A stretch of 64,000 nt of DNA from Thermoproteota archaeon (GCA_021324265.1 JAJPJK010000004.1:1-64000); one strand, 5' to 3'. Counted from the stretch's first letter, positions 27,601 to 36,557 are shown. Program-made: numbers and translations. Notes: a model not told the origin generated them from the letters alone.

Positions 27601-29028
27601 TCATTTATTATTATTTTTAAGTACTTCACTAGCAAAGAACAGAGATACCAGTAGAACAATAAACATCGCTGCAGTAATGTAGAAAATAAGTTGATATGCA
27701 AAATGCGACGGAACACTCAAAGGGAATTTTCCAATATAGATTGTATCCTGATATTGATTCATTATAGTTCCTGCTATAGCTGGCCCCCATGCTGCACCTA
27801 TATTTCTGAATACTGTATTCAAACCAGTTGCTATTCCAATATTCCTCTTATCGACTGAGAATATGACCATGTTTATTAGTGAAACATTAATCAAAGTTGA
27901 GCCAAAAGATGTGAATACTAGCGTAGAAACCATTGAAGGAATTGTGACGAAAGCAGTATAGCTCAATATTAACAAACCCATGGCAGATATTATGGATCCA
28001 ATTATCGCAAAGGGTTTAGTTCCTATTTTAAACAGCTGTCTACCAGCAATAGGCGCTGCAATAAGCTGAATTATTGCTGTAGGTGTCATCCATAGCCCTG
28101 ATTCAAGAATTGTAAGAGCATAACCATTGGGCTGAGGCATTTGAAAAATATACGTAATAGCTTGAGACATAAGCTGAAAAATGAAACTGGCTAAAAAGAT
28201 ACCGAAGTTAGCTATGGCTATATTCTTATTGGAAAACAAGAATATAGGAATCAAAGGATTATCGATTCTCCTTTCATAAATAGCAAATGCTACGAGGCTT
28301 ATTAATGATATAGTAAGTAATGCTAAGACCTCTGCATTAAGCCAGCCTAAGCTCGGAGCCTCAGCGATGCCTATAATGCCTGTGATTAGACAAAGAGATA
28401 AAATAATAGCTCCTAACCAATCGATTTTCTGTGGATTTCTATACCTGCTCTCTCTTATTAAAAAGAAAGCGAGGATGTCCATGATTATGATAAAAGGTAT
28501 AACTGTATGATACGTTGCTTGCCAACCATAATTTTGACTTATGTATGCACCAATCGGCAAAGAAATCAAAACCCCAACTCCAAACATTGCACTTATTATT
28601 CCTTGAACTTGAGGTATCATCCGTGGAGGAAACTCTTCTCTAACTATGGAAAAGGCAAGGGGCATCATTGCAACTCCCATTCCCTGAATAGCTCTTGAAA
28701 ATAAGAGCATCGTAAAGCTTGTAGAAAATCCTGTGAGTGTAGCGCCAGCTGTATATGTAAGCATGGCGATCATCATAATCTTTTTCTTTCCATAAACATC
28801 GCCAAGTTTTCCCAATAATGCAGCAGAAACTGTACCGAAGGCTAGATATAGAGATAGCACCCAAGATATTTGGGCTTCGGTAACATTGAAAGATCTTTGC
28901 ATCGTTGGCAAAGAAGGAATGAGCATAGCTTCGGTATACATTACGAGCAAAGGTATCGATGCTAACAAAACTGCAGCTCTATATGCATACTTTAGATCAT
29001 ACTTTTCCTCGGTTTCTAAATTCTGCAT
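27601..29028 (-). CDS. MFS efflux transporter, DHA2 (14-helix) type
   Basis: This 475-residue protein has about 14 helices. The loop after helix 2 carries GKLGDVYGKKKIMM, the MFS motif A, and helix 5 has FGVGVLISLPIGAYISQ, motif C of the drug:H+ antiporters. The family exports hydrophobic compounds using the proton gradient. The gene stands alone between two convergent or unrelated genes. Confidence 0.88.
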   Translation of the reverse strand: MQNLETEEKYDLKYAYRAAVLLASIPLLVMYTEAMLIPSLPTMQRSFNVTEAQISWVLSLYLAFGTVSAALLGKLGDVYGKKKIMMIAMLTYTAGATLTGFSTSFTMLLFSRAIQGMGVAMMPLAFSIVREEFPPRMIPQVQGIISAMFGVGVLISLPIGAYISQNYGWQATYHTVIPFIIIMDILAFFLIRESRYRNPQKIDWLGAIILSLCLITGIIGIAEAPSLGWLNAEVLALLTISLISLVAFAIYERRIDNPLIPIFLFSNKNIAIANFGIFLASFIFQLMSQAITYIFQMPQPNGYALTILESGLWMTPTAIIQLIAAPIAGRQLFKIGTKPFAIIGSIISAMGLLILSYTAFVTIPSMVSTLVFTSFGSTLINVSLINMVIFSVDKRNIGIATGLNTVFRNIGAAWGPAIAGTIMNQYQDTIYIGKFPLSVPSHFAYQLIFYITAAMFIVLLVSLFFASEVLKNNNK

Positions 29029-29072
29029 TGAAGAGTTAGATAAAAAAACTAACTTAAAAATTATTTTTTGGG

Positions 29073-29777
29073 CTATTCAACCCTGTAATATATCCTTCTA
29101 TTTGTTTTGCCTTTATTCTCGAGTTTTAATAATACTATCCTTCCTATTTCCTTTATGTTAGATACATGACAGCCCCCATCAGCCTGCACATCTATTCCAC
29201 TGATCTCAACTATTCTAAGAACATCTAAGTCAGGCGGCTGTGCCTCTGCGAGTTTAACAAGACCAGGAATCTTTAATGCTTCATCTTTCCTCATGAAATA
29301 TATTTTCACTTCTGCCCCTTTTTCGATCATCTTATTGGCCTCTTCTACCATAGCTTCTATCAGAGATCTATCGAAGCTCTCCAAAGAAAAATCTATTCTC
29401 GACTTATCGACGTCAATTTGATTGCCTGTAATTTTAGCGCCAATCTTATTATAGAATATAGCACTTAATAGGTGAGCAGCTGTGTGCATGCGCACAAGGA
29501 TTTTCCTTCTTTCCCAATTTATCACGCCATGAACAAGATCGCCTTGTTTTAGGCCTAGTTCTGCTAACACATGGTAAATATGACCGTCTTGCTTGTAGAC
29601 ATCAATAATATCATATTTTTTATCATCAGCAAGCAAGTAACCCGTATCATTTGCTACGCCCCCGCTACGTGGATAAAATGCAGTCCTATCAAGCTCTACC
29701 TTGTTACCTTCAACAGCTATAACTTTAGCATCGAACTCCATAATGCTACAATCCTTTAAGTATAGAGCTTCGCTCAT
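29073..29777 (-). CDS. alaX: AlaX-type alanyl-tRNA editing protein
   Basis: This 234-residue protein has an N-terminal second-additional-domain-like part (FYPRSGGVANDTG, the AlaRS editing signature) and the metal-binding motif HTAAH followed by a later GGCHVSNIKEIG, which supplies the Cys and His zinc ligands. It hydrolyses Ser- or Gly-charged tRNA(Ala) in trans. Length fits the AlaX-M class. It lies 9 bases after the end of the PPC-domain gene, so both may form an operon. Confidence 0.9.
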   Translation of the reverse strand: MSEALYLKDCSIMEFDAKVIAVEGNKVELDRTAFYPRSGGVANDTGYLLADDKKYDIIDVYKQDGHIYHVLAELGLKQGDLVHGVINWERRKILVRMHTAAHLLSAIFYNKIGAKITGNQIDVDKSRIDFSLESFDRSLIEAMVEEANKMIEKGAEVKIYFMRKDEALKIPGLVKLAEAQPPDLDVLRIVEISGIDVQADGGCHVSNIKEIGRIVLLKLENKGKTNRRIYYRVE

Positions 29778-29786
29778 TTCATAATA

Positions 29787-30185
29787 CTAAACTTTAAGGA
29801 CATATAGACCTATCTTATCATCGAATTCCTTCTTAGCTATGTTTTCTGTAGGCTGAACTATCAATTCTATGAAGGGATTCACAACAGCTTTGGTTAAATG
29901 GCCGCCAACAGTGCTCATATCTCTCCTTGAAAGAACGGTATGAAGATGAACAAATGGTTCATTATCCCTTAAAGCGATATTACCATTCAGACTAACAACT
30001 TCGAATTGTTCATCAAATTCTATTTCTTCATATTTTTTAGTTTGGTGATTAAAATAGGCAAGGATTACTTTGTTAAACCCTCCTATACCTTGCAGTGAGG
30101 CAGTCTTGTAGCCATTTGCTTTAGCTATCTCAACGATCTTATCCGGTAGGATGTCGCCCTTCTCTAATCTGAATATTTTTGTCAT
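29787..30185 (-). CDS. PPC-domain (DUF296) protein
   Basis: This 132-residue protein is a single PPC domain: FRLEKGDILPDKIVEIAK, then a GIGGFNKVILAYF strand and HLHTVLSRRDMSTVGGHL, whose histidines are typical of the family. Archaeal and bacterial members are trimers of unknown role, and some have been proposed to bind DNA or metal. It is the first gene of a likely two-gene operon with alaX. Confidence 0.82.
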   Translation of the reverse strand: MTKIFRLEKGDILPDKIVEIAKANGYKTASLQGIGGFNKVILAYFNHQTKKYEEIEFDEQFEVVSLNGNIALRDNEPFVHLHTVLSRRDMSTVGGHLTKAVVNPFIELIVQPTENIAKKEFDDKIGLYVLKV

Positions 30186-30256
30186 ATGCTATCAACTAAA
30201 CCTTATAATTATTTAGATCTAATTGGCAAGAGCATCATGTACTTACTTAAACGAGC

Positions 30257-30270
30257 TTGAAATATTTCAA
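30257..30270. promoter_or_regulatory. 14-base palindrome between divergent genes
   Basis: TTGAAATATTTCAA is a perfect inverted repeat in the 176-base gap between the PPC gene (-) and the DUF1059 gene (+). It could be an operator or only a symmetric AT-rich promoter element. A TTTTTATAAA box near 30350 lies too close to the DUF1059 ATG to be its TATA box with certainty. Confidence 0.35.
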
Positions 30271-30361
30271 AAGAGCCAAGCACACTTTTTAACAGCATGC
30301 GCAATGAAAGGTCTAAACATTCGATGCAGGCCTTTGACTACTCTCTAAATCTTTTTATAAA

Positions 30362-30562
30362 ATGGATAATAAATTATCATGTATGCCGTACTCCTTTAAA
30401 TGCAAGGATGTTGGGATGAAATGTGGTTTCGAAGTTAAAAATGCCTCAAGTGAACAAGAATTGATGGAAATGATTAAAACTCATGCAAAAAATGCTCACA
30501 ATATTCAAGAAATAACTAAGGATTTGGAAGATAAAGTTAGAAAAGCTATAAAAGCTAAATAA
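30362..30562 (+). CDS. DUF1059 small protein
   Basis: At 66 residues it has CKDVGMKCGFEV and ELMEMIKTHAKNAHN, the two signature blocks of DUF1059. Two or three cysteines (CMPYSFKCKD and MKCGF) suggest a metal or redox site. Function unknown. It is separated by 24 bases from the end of the convergent HxlR gene. Confidence 0.82.
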   Translation: MDNKLSCMPYSFKCKDVGMKCGFEVKNASSEQELMEMIKTHAKNAHNIQEITKDLEDKVRKAIKAK

Positions 30563-30586
30563 ATTTTTTTATAAAATCAAAATTTT

Positions 30587-30877
30587 CTACATCAGCCATT
30601 TCTCAGACCATATCCTAACATTCTCAACAATCTTCGCCAAATCCTTCCCTTTTTCCGTTAATGAATATATCCTCCTATTTCTATTGGTCTCAACCTTAAT
30701 CAATTCTTCTTTACAGAGCTCCTTTAAGGCATTCGAAAGAGTTTTCGAACTTATTCCCTTCATAGACCATAGTAATTCGTTATAGCTTTTACAACCATCT
30801 AAAAGCCTTGCAATAATAACTATTCGCCATGGCTTCCCTAGCATCTTCCATGCTTTCGTTACAGGACACTCCGCCAT
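30587..30877 (-). CDS. HxlR-family transcriptional regulator
   Basis: This 96-residue winged-helix protein starts MAECPVTKAWKMLGKPW with the conserved cysteine (residue 4), continues with ELLWSMKGISSKTLSNALKEL as the recognition helix region, and has RRIYSLTEKG as the wing. HxlR proteins respond to oxidants or aldehydes through this cysteine. It is divergent from the DoxX-family gene, with 65 bases between starts, and a 6-1-6 palindrome lies between them. Confidence 0.9.
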   Translation of the reverse strand: MAECPVTKAWKMLGKPWRIVIIARLLDGCKSYNELLWSMKGISSKTLSNALKELCKEELIKVETNRNRRIYSLTEKGKDLAKIVENVRIWSEKWLM

Positions 30878-30903
30878 ATGCTATAATAGGATTTAAACCA
30901 TAA

Positions 30904-30913
30904 AATTTAAATA
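30904..30913 (+). promoter_or_regulatory. TATA box for the DoxX-family gene
   Basis: AATTTAAATA lies about 35 bases before the ATG at 30943, giving an expected start of transcription about 9 bases upstream of the codon. The AAATTTTA run on the opposite strand may serve the HxlR gene. Confidence 0.4.
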
Positions 30914-30914
30914 C

Positions 30915-30927
30915 TTTACTAAGTAAA
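30915..30927. promoter_or_regulatory. palindromic operator candidate between HxlR and DoxX genes
   Basis: TTTACTAAGTAAA has two 6-base arms around a single central base. It overlaps the region just downstream of the DoxX TATA box, where a bound HxlR protein would block transcription. The role is inferred from position and symmetry. Confidence 0.5.
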
Positions 30928-30942
30928 TTTACAAAATAAAGT

Positions 30943-31413
30943 ATGGCCATGAACATGTTGTATGATCCTATAAGCGATACAATGATAGTTTCCATAGTCT
31001 CACTGATAATGAGGATATTTATAGGAGCATTAATGGTAATACATGGAGCACCGAAGCTTTTTGGTCCTTCAAGAAAACCTATGAGGGATAACTTCAAACA
31101 AATAATTCCTGCCTTTCTATTCGATCTTGTAGGATTGCTGGAATTCATAGGAGGAATAGCCTTAATATTTGGATTTTTGACAAGGATTGCAGCAATTCTA
31201 TTTGCAATTGAAATGGTTGGAACAACAATATTAACTATAACAAAACTTTACAATATGCCCATACCCAGAGGTTATGTCGAACCGATGTTCAAAGCAACTA
31301 AGGGATTTGTCGGTGGATGGGAATTGGATGTGGTTATACTAGCAAGCTGCTTGGCACTAGCTGTAATAGGGCCAGGAATGCTTTCAATAGACTATCTCAT
31401 AGCTATAATCTAA
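30943..31413 (+). CDS. DoxX-family membrane protein
   Basis: This 156-residue protein has four hydrophobic helices and the DoxX layout: MRIFIGALMVIHGAPKLFG at the start, LLEFIGGIALIFGFLTRIAA in the middle and WELDVVILASCLALAVIGPG at the end. The family includes oxidoreductase-linked membrane subunits such as that of thiosulfate:quinone oxidoreductase, and many members of unknown role. It is the likely target of the divergent HxlR regulator, which would fit an oxidant or electrophile response. Confidence 0.85.
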   Translation: MAMNMLYDPISDTMIVSIVSLIMRIFIGALMVIHGAPKLFGPSRKPMRDNFKQIIPAFLFDLVGLLEFIGGIALIFGFLTRIAAILFAIEMVGTTILTITKLYNMPIPRGYVEPMFKATKGFVGGWELDVVILASCLALAVIGPGMLSIDYLIAII

Positions 31414-31419
31414 AATAAA

Positions 31420-31427
31420 TTTTTTTT
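31420..31427 (+). terminator. T-run after the DoxX-family gene
   Basis: Eight T residues directly follow the DoxX stop codon by six bases. Runs of this kind act as intrinsic terminators in archaea. Confidence 0.45.
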
Positions 31428-31430
31428 CGG

Positions 31431-31470
31431 TCCTCCACTCATCGAAGCCCTTAAGGGTACTTGTGGAGGA
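31431..31470. ncRNA. GC-rich stem-loop, possible small RNA or 3' end element
   Basis: The arms TCCTCCAC (31431-31438) and GTGGAGGA (31463-31470) are perfectly complementary, and a 10-base palindrome CCCTTAAGGG lies inside (31448-31457). This is clearly more GC-rich than the AT-rich surroundings, which in a thermophile often marks structured RNA. It lies between the DoxX T-run and the TATA-like region of adenine deaminase, so it is probably outside both messages. I recognise no RNA family. Confidence 0.4.
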
Positions 31471-31528
31471 GATCCTGCCATGATATAATTTTACAAAACA
31501 TTTTTTATTTTTTAGCCCTTTAGATGAT

Positions 31529-33157
31529 GTGGAGATTGAAGGTAATGTTGTAGATGTTTTCGAAGAAAGGATTTATCCAGCTAGGATTGTGATTCAAGGA
31601 AATAAAATAAAAGAGATAAAAAGAATTGATTCTGAACAGAGAAATTATATTCTGCCTGGCTTCATAGATTCGCACATCCACATAGAAAGTAGCATGTTAT
31701 GCCCTAGCAGATTCGCACAGGTTGTAATTCCACATGGAACTGTAGCTACTGTATCTGACCCCCACGAAATCGCAAATGTTCTAGGAATAGATGGGATTAA
31801 ATACATGATAGAGGATTCCAAGAATACTCCGCTAAAAATATTTTTTACAGCTCCTTCTTGCGTTCCTGCAACTACATTCGAAACAAACGGTGCAGAACTC
31901 GATGCCAAAGCAATAGAGGAAATATTCAAGATGGAACGCATCGTTGCATTAGGAGAAGTGATGGATTTTGAAGCCGTAATAAATCGCGAGCCATATATCA
32001 TGAACAAAATTGAAGTTGCCAAGAAATTAGGTAAGAGAATAGATGGCCATGCGCCTTTGTTAAGAGGCGAAAGGCTCGTTAGATACATTTCTGCGGGCAT
32101 CGAAACTGACCATGAATCTGTGTTTTATGATGAAGCTTTGGAAAAAGCAAAGTTAGGAATGAAGATAATGATAAGAGAAGGTTCAACTGCTAAGAATATG
32201 CAAGCTCTCATTGAACTAGCTAAAGACTATGATTGCTTTTTCGTTGGCGATGACGTAACAGTTAACGACCTAATTAAAGGCCATCTAGATGAGCTATTGA
32301 AGAAAGCTGTTGAACTAGGGCTGGATCCGATAAAAGCGATAAAATGCGTTACAAAGAATCCCGCATTGCATTACGCTTTACCAGTTGGGCTTCTTAGAGA
32401 AAATGATTTTGCAGATCTTGTAATTTGTAGTGATATCAACAATTTTAATGTCGAAAAAGTTTTTATAAATGGAGAGCTTGTAGCTCTAAATGGAGAAAGT
32501 CTATTCGAAATTAATCCTATTCAAATTAAAAATACAATGAAAACACCTATAGTAATTCCAGAAAAATTGAAAATATATGCAAAAGGAGAAATTGCTTTGG
32601 TAAATGTTATAGGAGTAATTGAGGATCAAATTGTAACGAAGCACTTAATAGAAGAGTTTAAGATAAAGAATGGAGAAATCAAGGCCGATCCTGATAGAGA
32701 TCTTTTAAAGATAGTTGTAGTTGAAAGGTATGGGCATGGAAACATTTCTGTTGGCTTTATTAATGGTTTTGGTTTTAAAGATTGTGCTATCGCTTCAAGT
32801 ATAGCACATGATTCACATAACATTATAGCTGTAGGCGATAGAGATGAAATGATTTGCGAGGCAGTGAATATGCTAATAGCGATTGGAGGCGGTCTTTCCT
32901 TTGCGAATAAAAATCAAAAAGAAATAGTTGACTTACCCATTGCAGGTCTCATGAGTATACATCCTCCAAAAGAGGTTGCCAAAAAATTGGAAAAATTACA
33001 TGCGCTACTTTACAAAATGGGATGCAAGATCAAAAATCCTTTCATAACACTTTCCTTCATGAGCTTGTTGGTTATTCCAGAGCTTAAAATAAGCGATAGA
33101 GGTGTATTTGATGTTAATAAAAGGAGCTTTATACCATTAATAAGTTCACTTCGGTAA
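31529..33157 (+). CDS. ade: adenine deaminase
   Basis: This 542-residue amidohydrolase has the metal motif GFIDSHIHIESS (HxH near 48-50), DPHEIANVLG, and the C-terminal domain with VERYGHGN and AHDSHN, all characteristic of Ade rather than of other amidohydrolases. It converts adenine to hypoxanthine plus ammonia in purine salvage. The start is GTG, preceded by a T-rich TTTTTTATTTTTT stretch about 25 bases upstream. No other purine gene is adjacent, though an NCS1 permease that could carry purines lies at 62.4-63.7 kb. Confidence 0.94.
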   Translation: MEIEGNVVDVFEERIYPARIVIQGNKIKEIKRIDSEQRNYILPGFIDSHIHIESSMLCPSRFAQVVIPHGTVATVSDPHEIANVLGIDGIKYMIEDSKNTPLKIFFTAPSCVPATTFETNGAELDAKAIEEIFKMERIVALGEVMDFEAVINREPYIMNKIEVAKKLGKRIDGHAPLLRGERLVRYISAGIETDHESVFYDEALEKAKLGMKIMIREGSTAKNMQALIELAKDYDCFFVGDDVTVNDLIKGHLDELLKKAVELGLDPIKAIKCVTKNPALHYALPVGLLRENDFADLVICSDINNFNVEKVFINGELVALNGESLFEINPIQIKNTMKTPIVIPEKLKIYAKGEIALVNVIGVIEDQIVTKHLIEEFKIKNGEIKADPDRDLLKIVVVERYGHGNISVGFINGFGFKDCAIASSIAHDSHNIIAVGDRDEMICEAVNMLIAIGGGLSFANKNQKEIVDLPIAGLMSIHPPKEVAKKLEKLHALLYKMGCKIKNPFITLSFMSLLVIPELKISDRGVFDVNKRSFIPLISSLR

Positions 33158-33172
33158 TATATTGATCTAAAA

Positions 33173-33562
33173 TTAGCTTGGAGTTTGAGAAGTAGTTGCA
33201 GCTTGCTGTACCGAGGGCTTCCATGTTAAAGCTAAAATCCCTCCAATCAAGCCCAAGATAAATCCTAAAAAGAACCCCCCACCAAAGAAAAGACTTACTA
33301 TCGAGAATATTAACACAAGAATGCCGCCTGTTCTTACTTTCGAAGAGTCATTACTATTTATGAAGATTGACCCTATAATAATGAGTACCCCCATAACCAA
33401 ACCTGCTAGCCCTAATACTAAGATCAACGCTCCAAAGAATGGTACAAATGAGAAAAGGCCACCAAAGGACATTATGATTACTGAGTGAATTAATACAAGA
33501 AGCCCAGCAATTAATGATAACACAAAAGCTGCAGTAGGTTTCTCAGGAGCAGGATTCGTCAT
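33173..33562 (-). CDS. small membrane protein, unknown function
   Basis: This 129-residue protein has about four hydrophobic helices with many glycines, a short hydrophilic NSNDSSKVRTG loop and a Gln/Thr-rich C-terminal tail. It resembles small archaeal proteins of the DUF4064/DUF4870-like type, but I do not assign a family. Convergent with ade. Confidence 0.6.
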   Translation of the reverse strand: MTNPAPEKPTAAFVLSLIAGLLVLIHSVIIMSFGGLFSFVPFFGALILVLGLAGLVMGVLIIIGSIFINSNDSSKVRTGGILVLIFSIVSLFFGGGFFLGFILGLIGGILALTWKPSVQQAATTSQTPS

Positions 33563-33647
33563 AAAACTATTCCGTCATACAGGTATATAAATTTGTAGTC
33601 ATATATGGGCTCAATATCTTAAGTTTTATACTAGAAGATAGCCTAGA

Positions 33648-33656
33648 TTTATATAG
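33648..33656 (+). promoter_or_regulatory. TATA box for the GT-C-like gene
   Basis: TTTATATAG lies about 32 bases before the ATG at 33684, giving a short leader of roughly 6 bases. Confidence 0.4.
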
Positions 33657-33683
33657 AAAAAATTAATCAATAAAGTAATCTGC

Positions 33684-34943
33684 ATGAGAACGATTACGAA
33701 GCTAATCATCTTATCTATTATTATAAGAGAAATTTTTTCTTTTTGGACTGGACATCCATATGATTTTGAAATGTTTGTTAGAGTAGGAGAACAATTATAC
33801 TATGGCAAACCTCTTTATGTTTTCATAAGTGCCTACCAAGATGTAAGCTTTTGGCCTTATGGCACTGTAGGGTATGCCTATCCACCACTCTTCGCTTACT
33901 ATTGTATGCTTAGTTATGCATTCTATAAAGAAATTGGTATAGATCTACCTTTTCTTTATTACTTTCTTTTAAAACAGCCAATGATTTTAGGCGATGTTCT
34001 TTGCGGTTATCTTATATATAAATTAAAATTAAAATATTATAACATATCAAATTTAAAAGCTACCATGATTTGGCTTTTTAACCCAATAACTATTCTATTC
34101 TCAGCTATATGGGGTATCCCACACGCATTAGCAATATCATTTATACTATTATATTTATTATATTTTGAAAATAAGTTTAGCTTTATATACTTAGTTATAT
34201 CCTTTCTATTAATAGGTTTACCTTTTATATATATATTATCATTTATTTTTTTATTTTTAAAGGATAAAAAAGTTATTATAAATACAATTATATTATTTTT
34301 CATCATGGCCATCATCTTACCATTACTTTCATTAATACCATTCCAGCTAGAAAATCAGCTAAACAATATCTATATGGCTGTCGAAGATGTGTTCTTTAAA
34401 AAAGCACTAGGTCAATTTAATATATTCATGATTTTTAATTTCTTGTATTATCTCAATCATTACAGCTTCAATCCTCTTATATTTACAGCCTTTCAAATAA
34501 TTCCCTATATTTGGCTGCCCACATTAATATTTGTAATTATATTTTATAGACTTAATTACGTGAAGAAAATCGACTTCAAAAATATTTATTTAATTTTCTT
34601 TTTAGTAACAATAACCTTTCTTATATTTAGGCAAAGCGTTAATGAACAATATATCCTTTATTTCTTATCATTAGCGCTTATTAACTATGAATATTTAAAC
34701 CCGAAATTAAAAACTATTCTATTGTTCATACAAATAAATACCTTTCTGTTTATTCTTGTAAATAATCCTCTACTAATAAGATTTGCGACACCTATAGATC
34801 AACATCTTTACCTGCTCGACATACAATTTACAACAACTGAACCTACCGAATTCATTCGTTATATGCTCATGACCATCTTTGGGTCACTAAATACAATATT
34901 TCTCATTTTATTCCTAAAAAAACTAGGAATAAAAAATTTATAA
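33684..34943 (+). CDS. GT-C-type membrane glycosyltransferase-like protein
   Basis: This 419-residue protein has about ten or more membrane helices. An early loop has HPYDFEMFVRVGEQL and later GYAYPPLFAYY, wording seen in PIG-M/mannosyltransferase-like GT-C enzymes, where a D/E pair in the first loop is catalytic. It would use a polyprenyl-phosphate sugar on the outer face of the membrane. The gene is visibly more AT-rich than its neighbours, with long runs of A/T and codons such as TTA and ATA dominating, which suggests transfer or relaxed selection. Family placement is tentative. Confidence 0.6.
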   Translation: MRTITKLIILSIIIREIFSFWTGHPYDFEMFVRVGEQLYYGKPLYVFISAYQDVSFWPYGTVGYAYPPLFAYYCMLSYAFYKEIGIDLPFLYYFLLKQPMILGDVLCGYLIYKLKLKYYNISNLKATMIWLFNPITILFSAIWGIPHALAISFILLYLLYFENKFSFIYLVISFLLIGLPFIYILSFIFLFLKDKKVIINTIILFFIMAIILPLLSLIPFQLENQLNNIYMAVEDVFFKKALGQFNIFMIFNFLYYLNHYSFNPLIFTAFQIIPYIWLPTLIFVIIFYRLNYVKKIDFKNIYLIFFLVTITFLIFRQSVNEQYILYFLSLALINYEYLNPKLKTILLFIQINTFLFILVNNPLLIRFATPIDQHLYLLDIQFTTTEPTEFIRYMLMTIFGSLNTIFLILFLKKLGIKNL

Positions 34944-36554
34944 CTAAGGTGGAAGCGGAGGTGCCGGCGAAAGTCCTCTTGAATAAATTTGCAAAAACGG
35001 AAAGACGTAAGCTAATATTATAATAATGATTGCTAAAATTACCCAGACTGAAATTCTATCTAATATGGTCTCTTTCTCATTTACTTTTTCAAATAAGCTT
35101 CCTGCATCCATAGCAACATGAGCGCCTTTGAGTATAGAAGTTCCTGAATTGAATATGAAAATTACTCCTGAAACCCATAAAATAACACCTCCAATTGCTG
35201 CTATTTGAGCCAATTCTATCCATATTGAAGGAGCAAGACCGCCATATAATATGTCCGCAGTCCTTCTAGGCATACCATATAGCCCAGCAATATGAAACGC
35301 TGTTGAAAATATAGTCATCCCTATAAACCAAAGATAAGGCTGCAAAACTGTCAATTTCTTGAAAATAATAGCCTTATTGAAGATTGCAGGAATTAAAACA
35401 TAGCTTGAGACCATGAAGGTTAAGGTAACTGCGGTTGCTACTGTCAAATGGAAATGTCCAACTATCCAAGTTGTGTTATGAACTAAGGCATTCAAAGTGT
35501 AGCTCGCATTGATTATCCCTCCTATTCCACCAAATGCAAATAGTATCATTGAAAAAGCTATCCCTGCGAAAACGCTATCCCTCCAAGGCAATTCCTTGAT
35601 CCAACCAAATAAACTCTTGCCTCCTCTTTCTCTATAACTCTTTTCCATTGTAGCAAGTAAAGTGAAAGCTGTCAAGAAACTGGGTATTGTTACGAGATAA
35701 GTCAAGACCGATTGTAAGAACTTGTACTGATTTGCTATACCTGGATCTACGAATTGGTGATGAATTCCTACTGGTGTAGAAAACAATATAAACAATATAA
35801 ATGCGACTTTAGGTAACCTTTCACTGTAAAGCTTGGTGTTTAAGAGTCTAGGTATAAAGAAGTACCACAAAGTAATAGCTGGAAGAAGCCAAAAGTACAC
35901 AAGCGGATGTCCAAAGTACCAGAAATACGTTCTAGCTTCTAAAACATCAACAGGAGTATTGAATAAAGACATTGGAATTAGATCTTTAATTACTTCAATT
36001 GCAACTCCAGGTGTAGCCTCTAGCCAGATTATCAAGGTAGTTAAAACGCCAAACGTAGCGATAGGAATAGCGGACTTTGTTGCCTTTTTCCATCTAATGA
36101 AAGCCAAAAATATAGTGGCTGCAAAAATCCAAGTCCCTAATATCAGTATCGTTAGTCCTAGATAAAATAGAGCAGATGCGTTCATAGGAGGATAAAATGT
36201 GTATAAAACGTTTGACGTGCCACTTAAAATCGCCGCGGTTGTCATTATAACGCCAACAATAGATAAAATCAAGGATCCTTGTAGCAAATATTTATTCAAG
36301 TTTATGTTCAGTTCCCGCGAGATAACAAATACTGCTAGGCCCATTATAAAGAAAGCAGTCCAAACAATAGCAAGCAAAACACCATGAGCCGTAAGACTAA
36401 GATAGTACTGATCTGGAGATAATTGGATAGGCGAATATGGCGTTCTAGTCAGTAATTGCAATAACCCAAACATTCCTCCTATAGCTAGGACTGTAAAGGC
36501 GAATACAATCGCTATCTTTGAAAATCTATCTTCTAGCTTGAAATTCATCTGCAT
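34944..36554 (-). CDS. heme-copper oxidase subunit I, ba3/B type
   Basis: About 536 residues and 13 or so membrane helices. Visible ligands are LTAHG (low-spin heme His), GHPLVYFWLLPA (CuB His plus the cross-linked Tyr), GIHHQFVDPG (two CuB His) and IVGHFHLTVATA (both hemes). HPLVY in place of HPEVY places it with B-type oxidases such as Thermus ba3, which use one proton channel. It reduces oxygen to water and pumps protons. The ATG at 36554 is preferred to the upstream TTG because GAGGTGAT lies a few bases before it. It follows subunit II directly. Confidence 0.93.
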   Translation of the reverse strand: MQMNFKLEDRFSKIAIVFAFTVLAIGGMFGLLQLLTRTPYSPIQLSPDQYYLSLTAHGVLLAIVWTAFFIMGLAVFVISRELNINLNKYLLQGSLILSIVGVIMTTAAILSGTSNVLYTFYPPMNASALFYLGLTILILGTWIFAATIFLAFIRWKKATKSAIPIATFGVLTTLIIWLEATPGVAIEVIKDLIPMSLFNTPVDVLEARTYFWYFGHPLVYFWLLPAITLWYFFIPRLLNTKLYSERLPKVAFILFILFSTPVGIHHQFVDPGIANQYKFLQSVLTYLVTIPSFLTAFTLLATMEKSYRERGGKSLFGWIKELPWRDSVFAGIAFSMILFAFGGIGGIINASYTLNALVHNTTWIVGHFHLTVATAVTLTFMVSSYVLIPAIFNKAIIFKKLTVLQPYLWFIGMTIFSTAFHIAGLYGMPRRTADILYGGLAPSIWIELAQIAAIGGVILWVSGVIFIFNSGTSILKGAHVAMDAGSLFEKVNEKETILDRISVWVILAIIIIILAYVFPFLQIYSRGLSPAPPLPP

Positions 36555-36557
36555 TTT

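Noticed and set aside
31463-31480. GATCCTGCC-like sequence resembling the 5' end of 16S rRNA
   Set aside because: Only about nine bases match and no rRNA follows.
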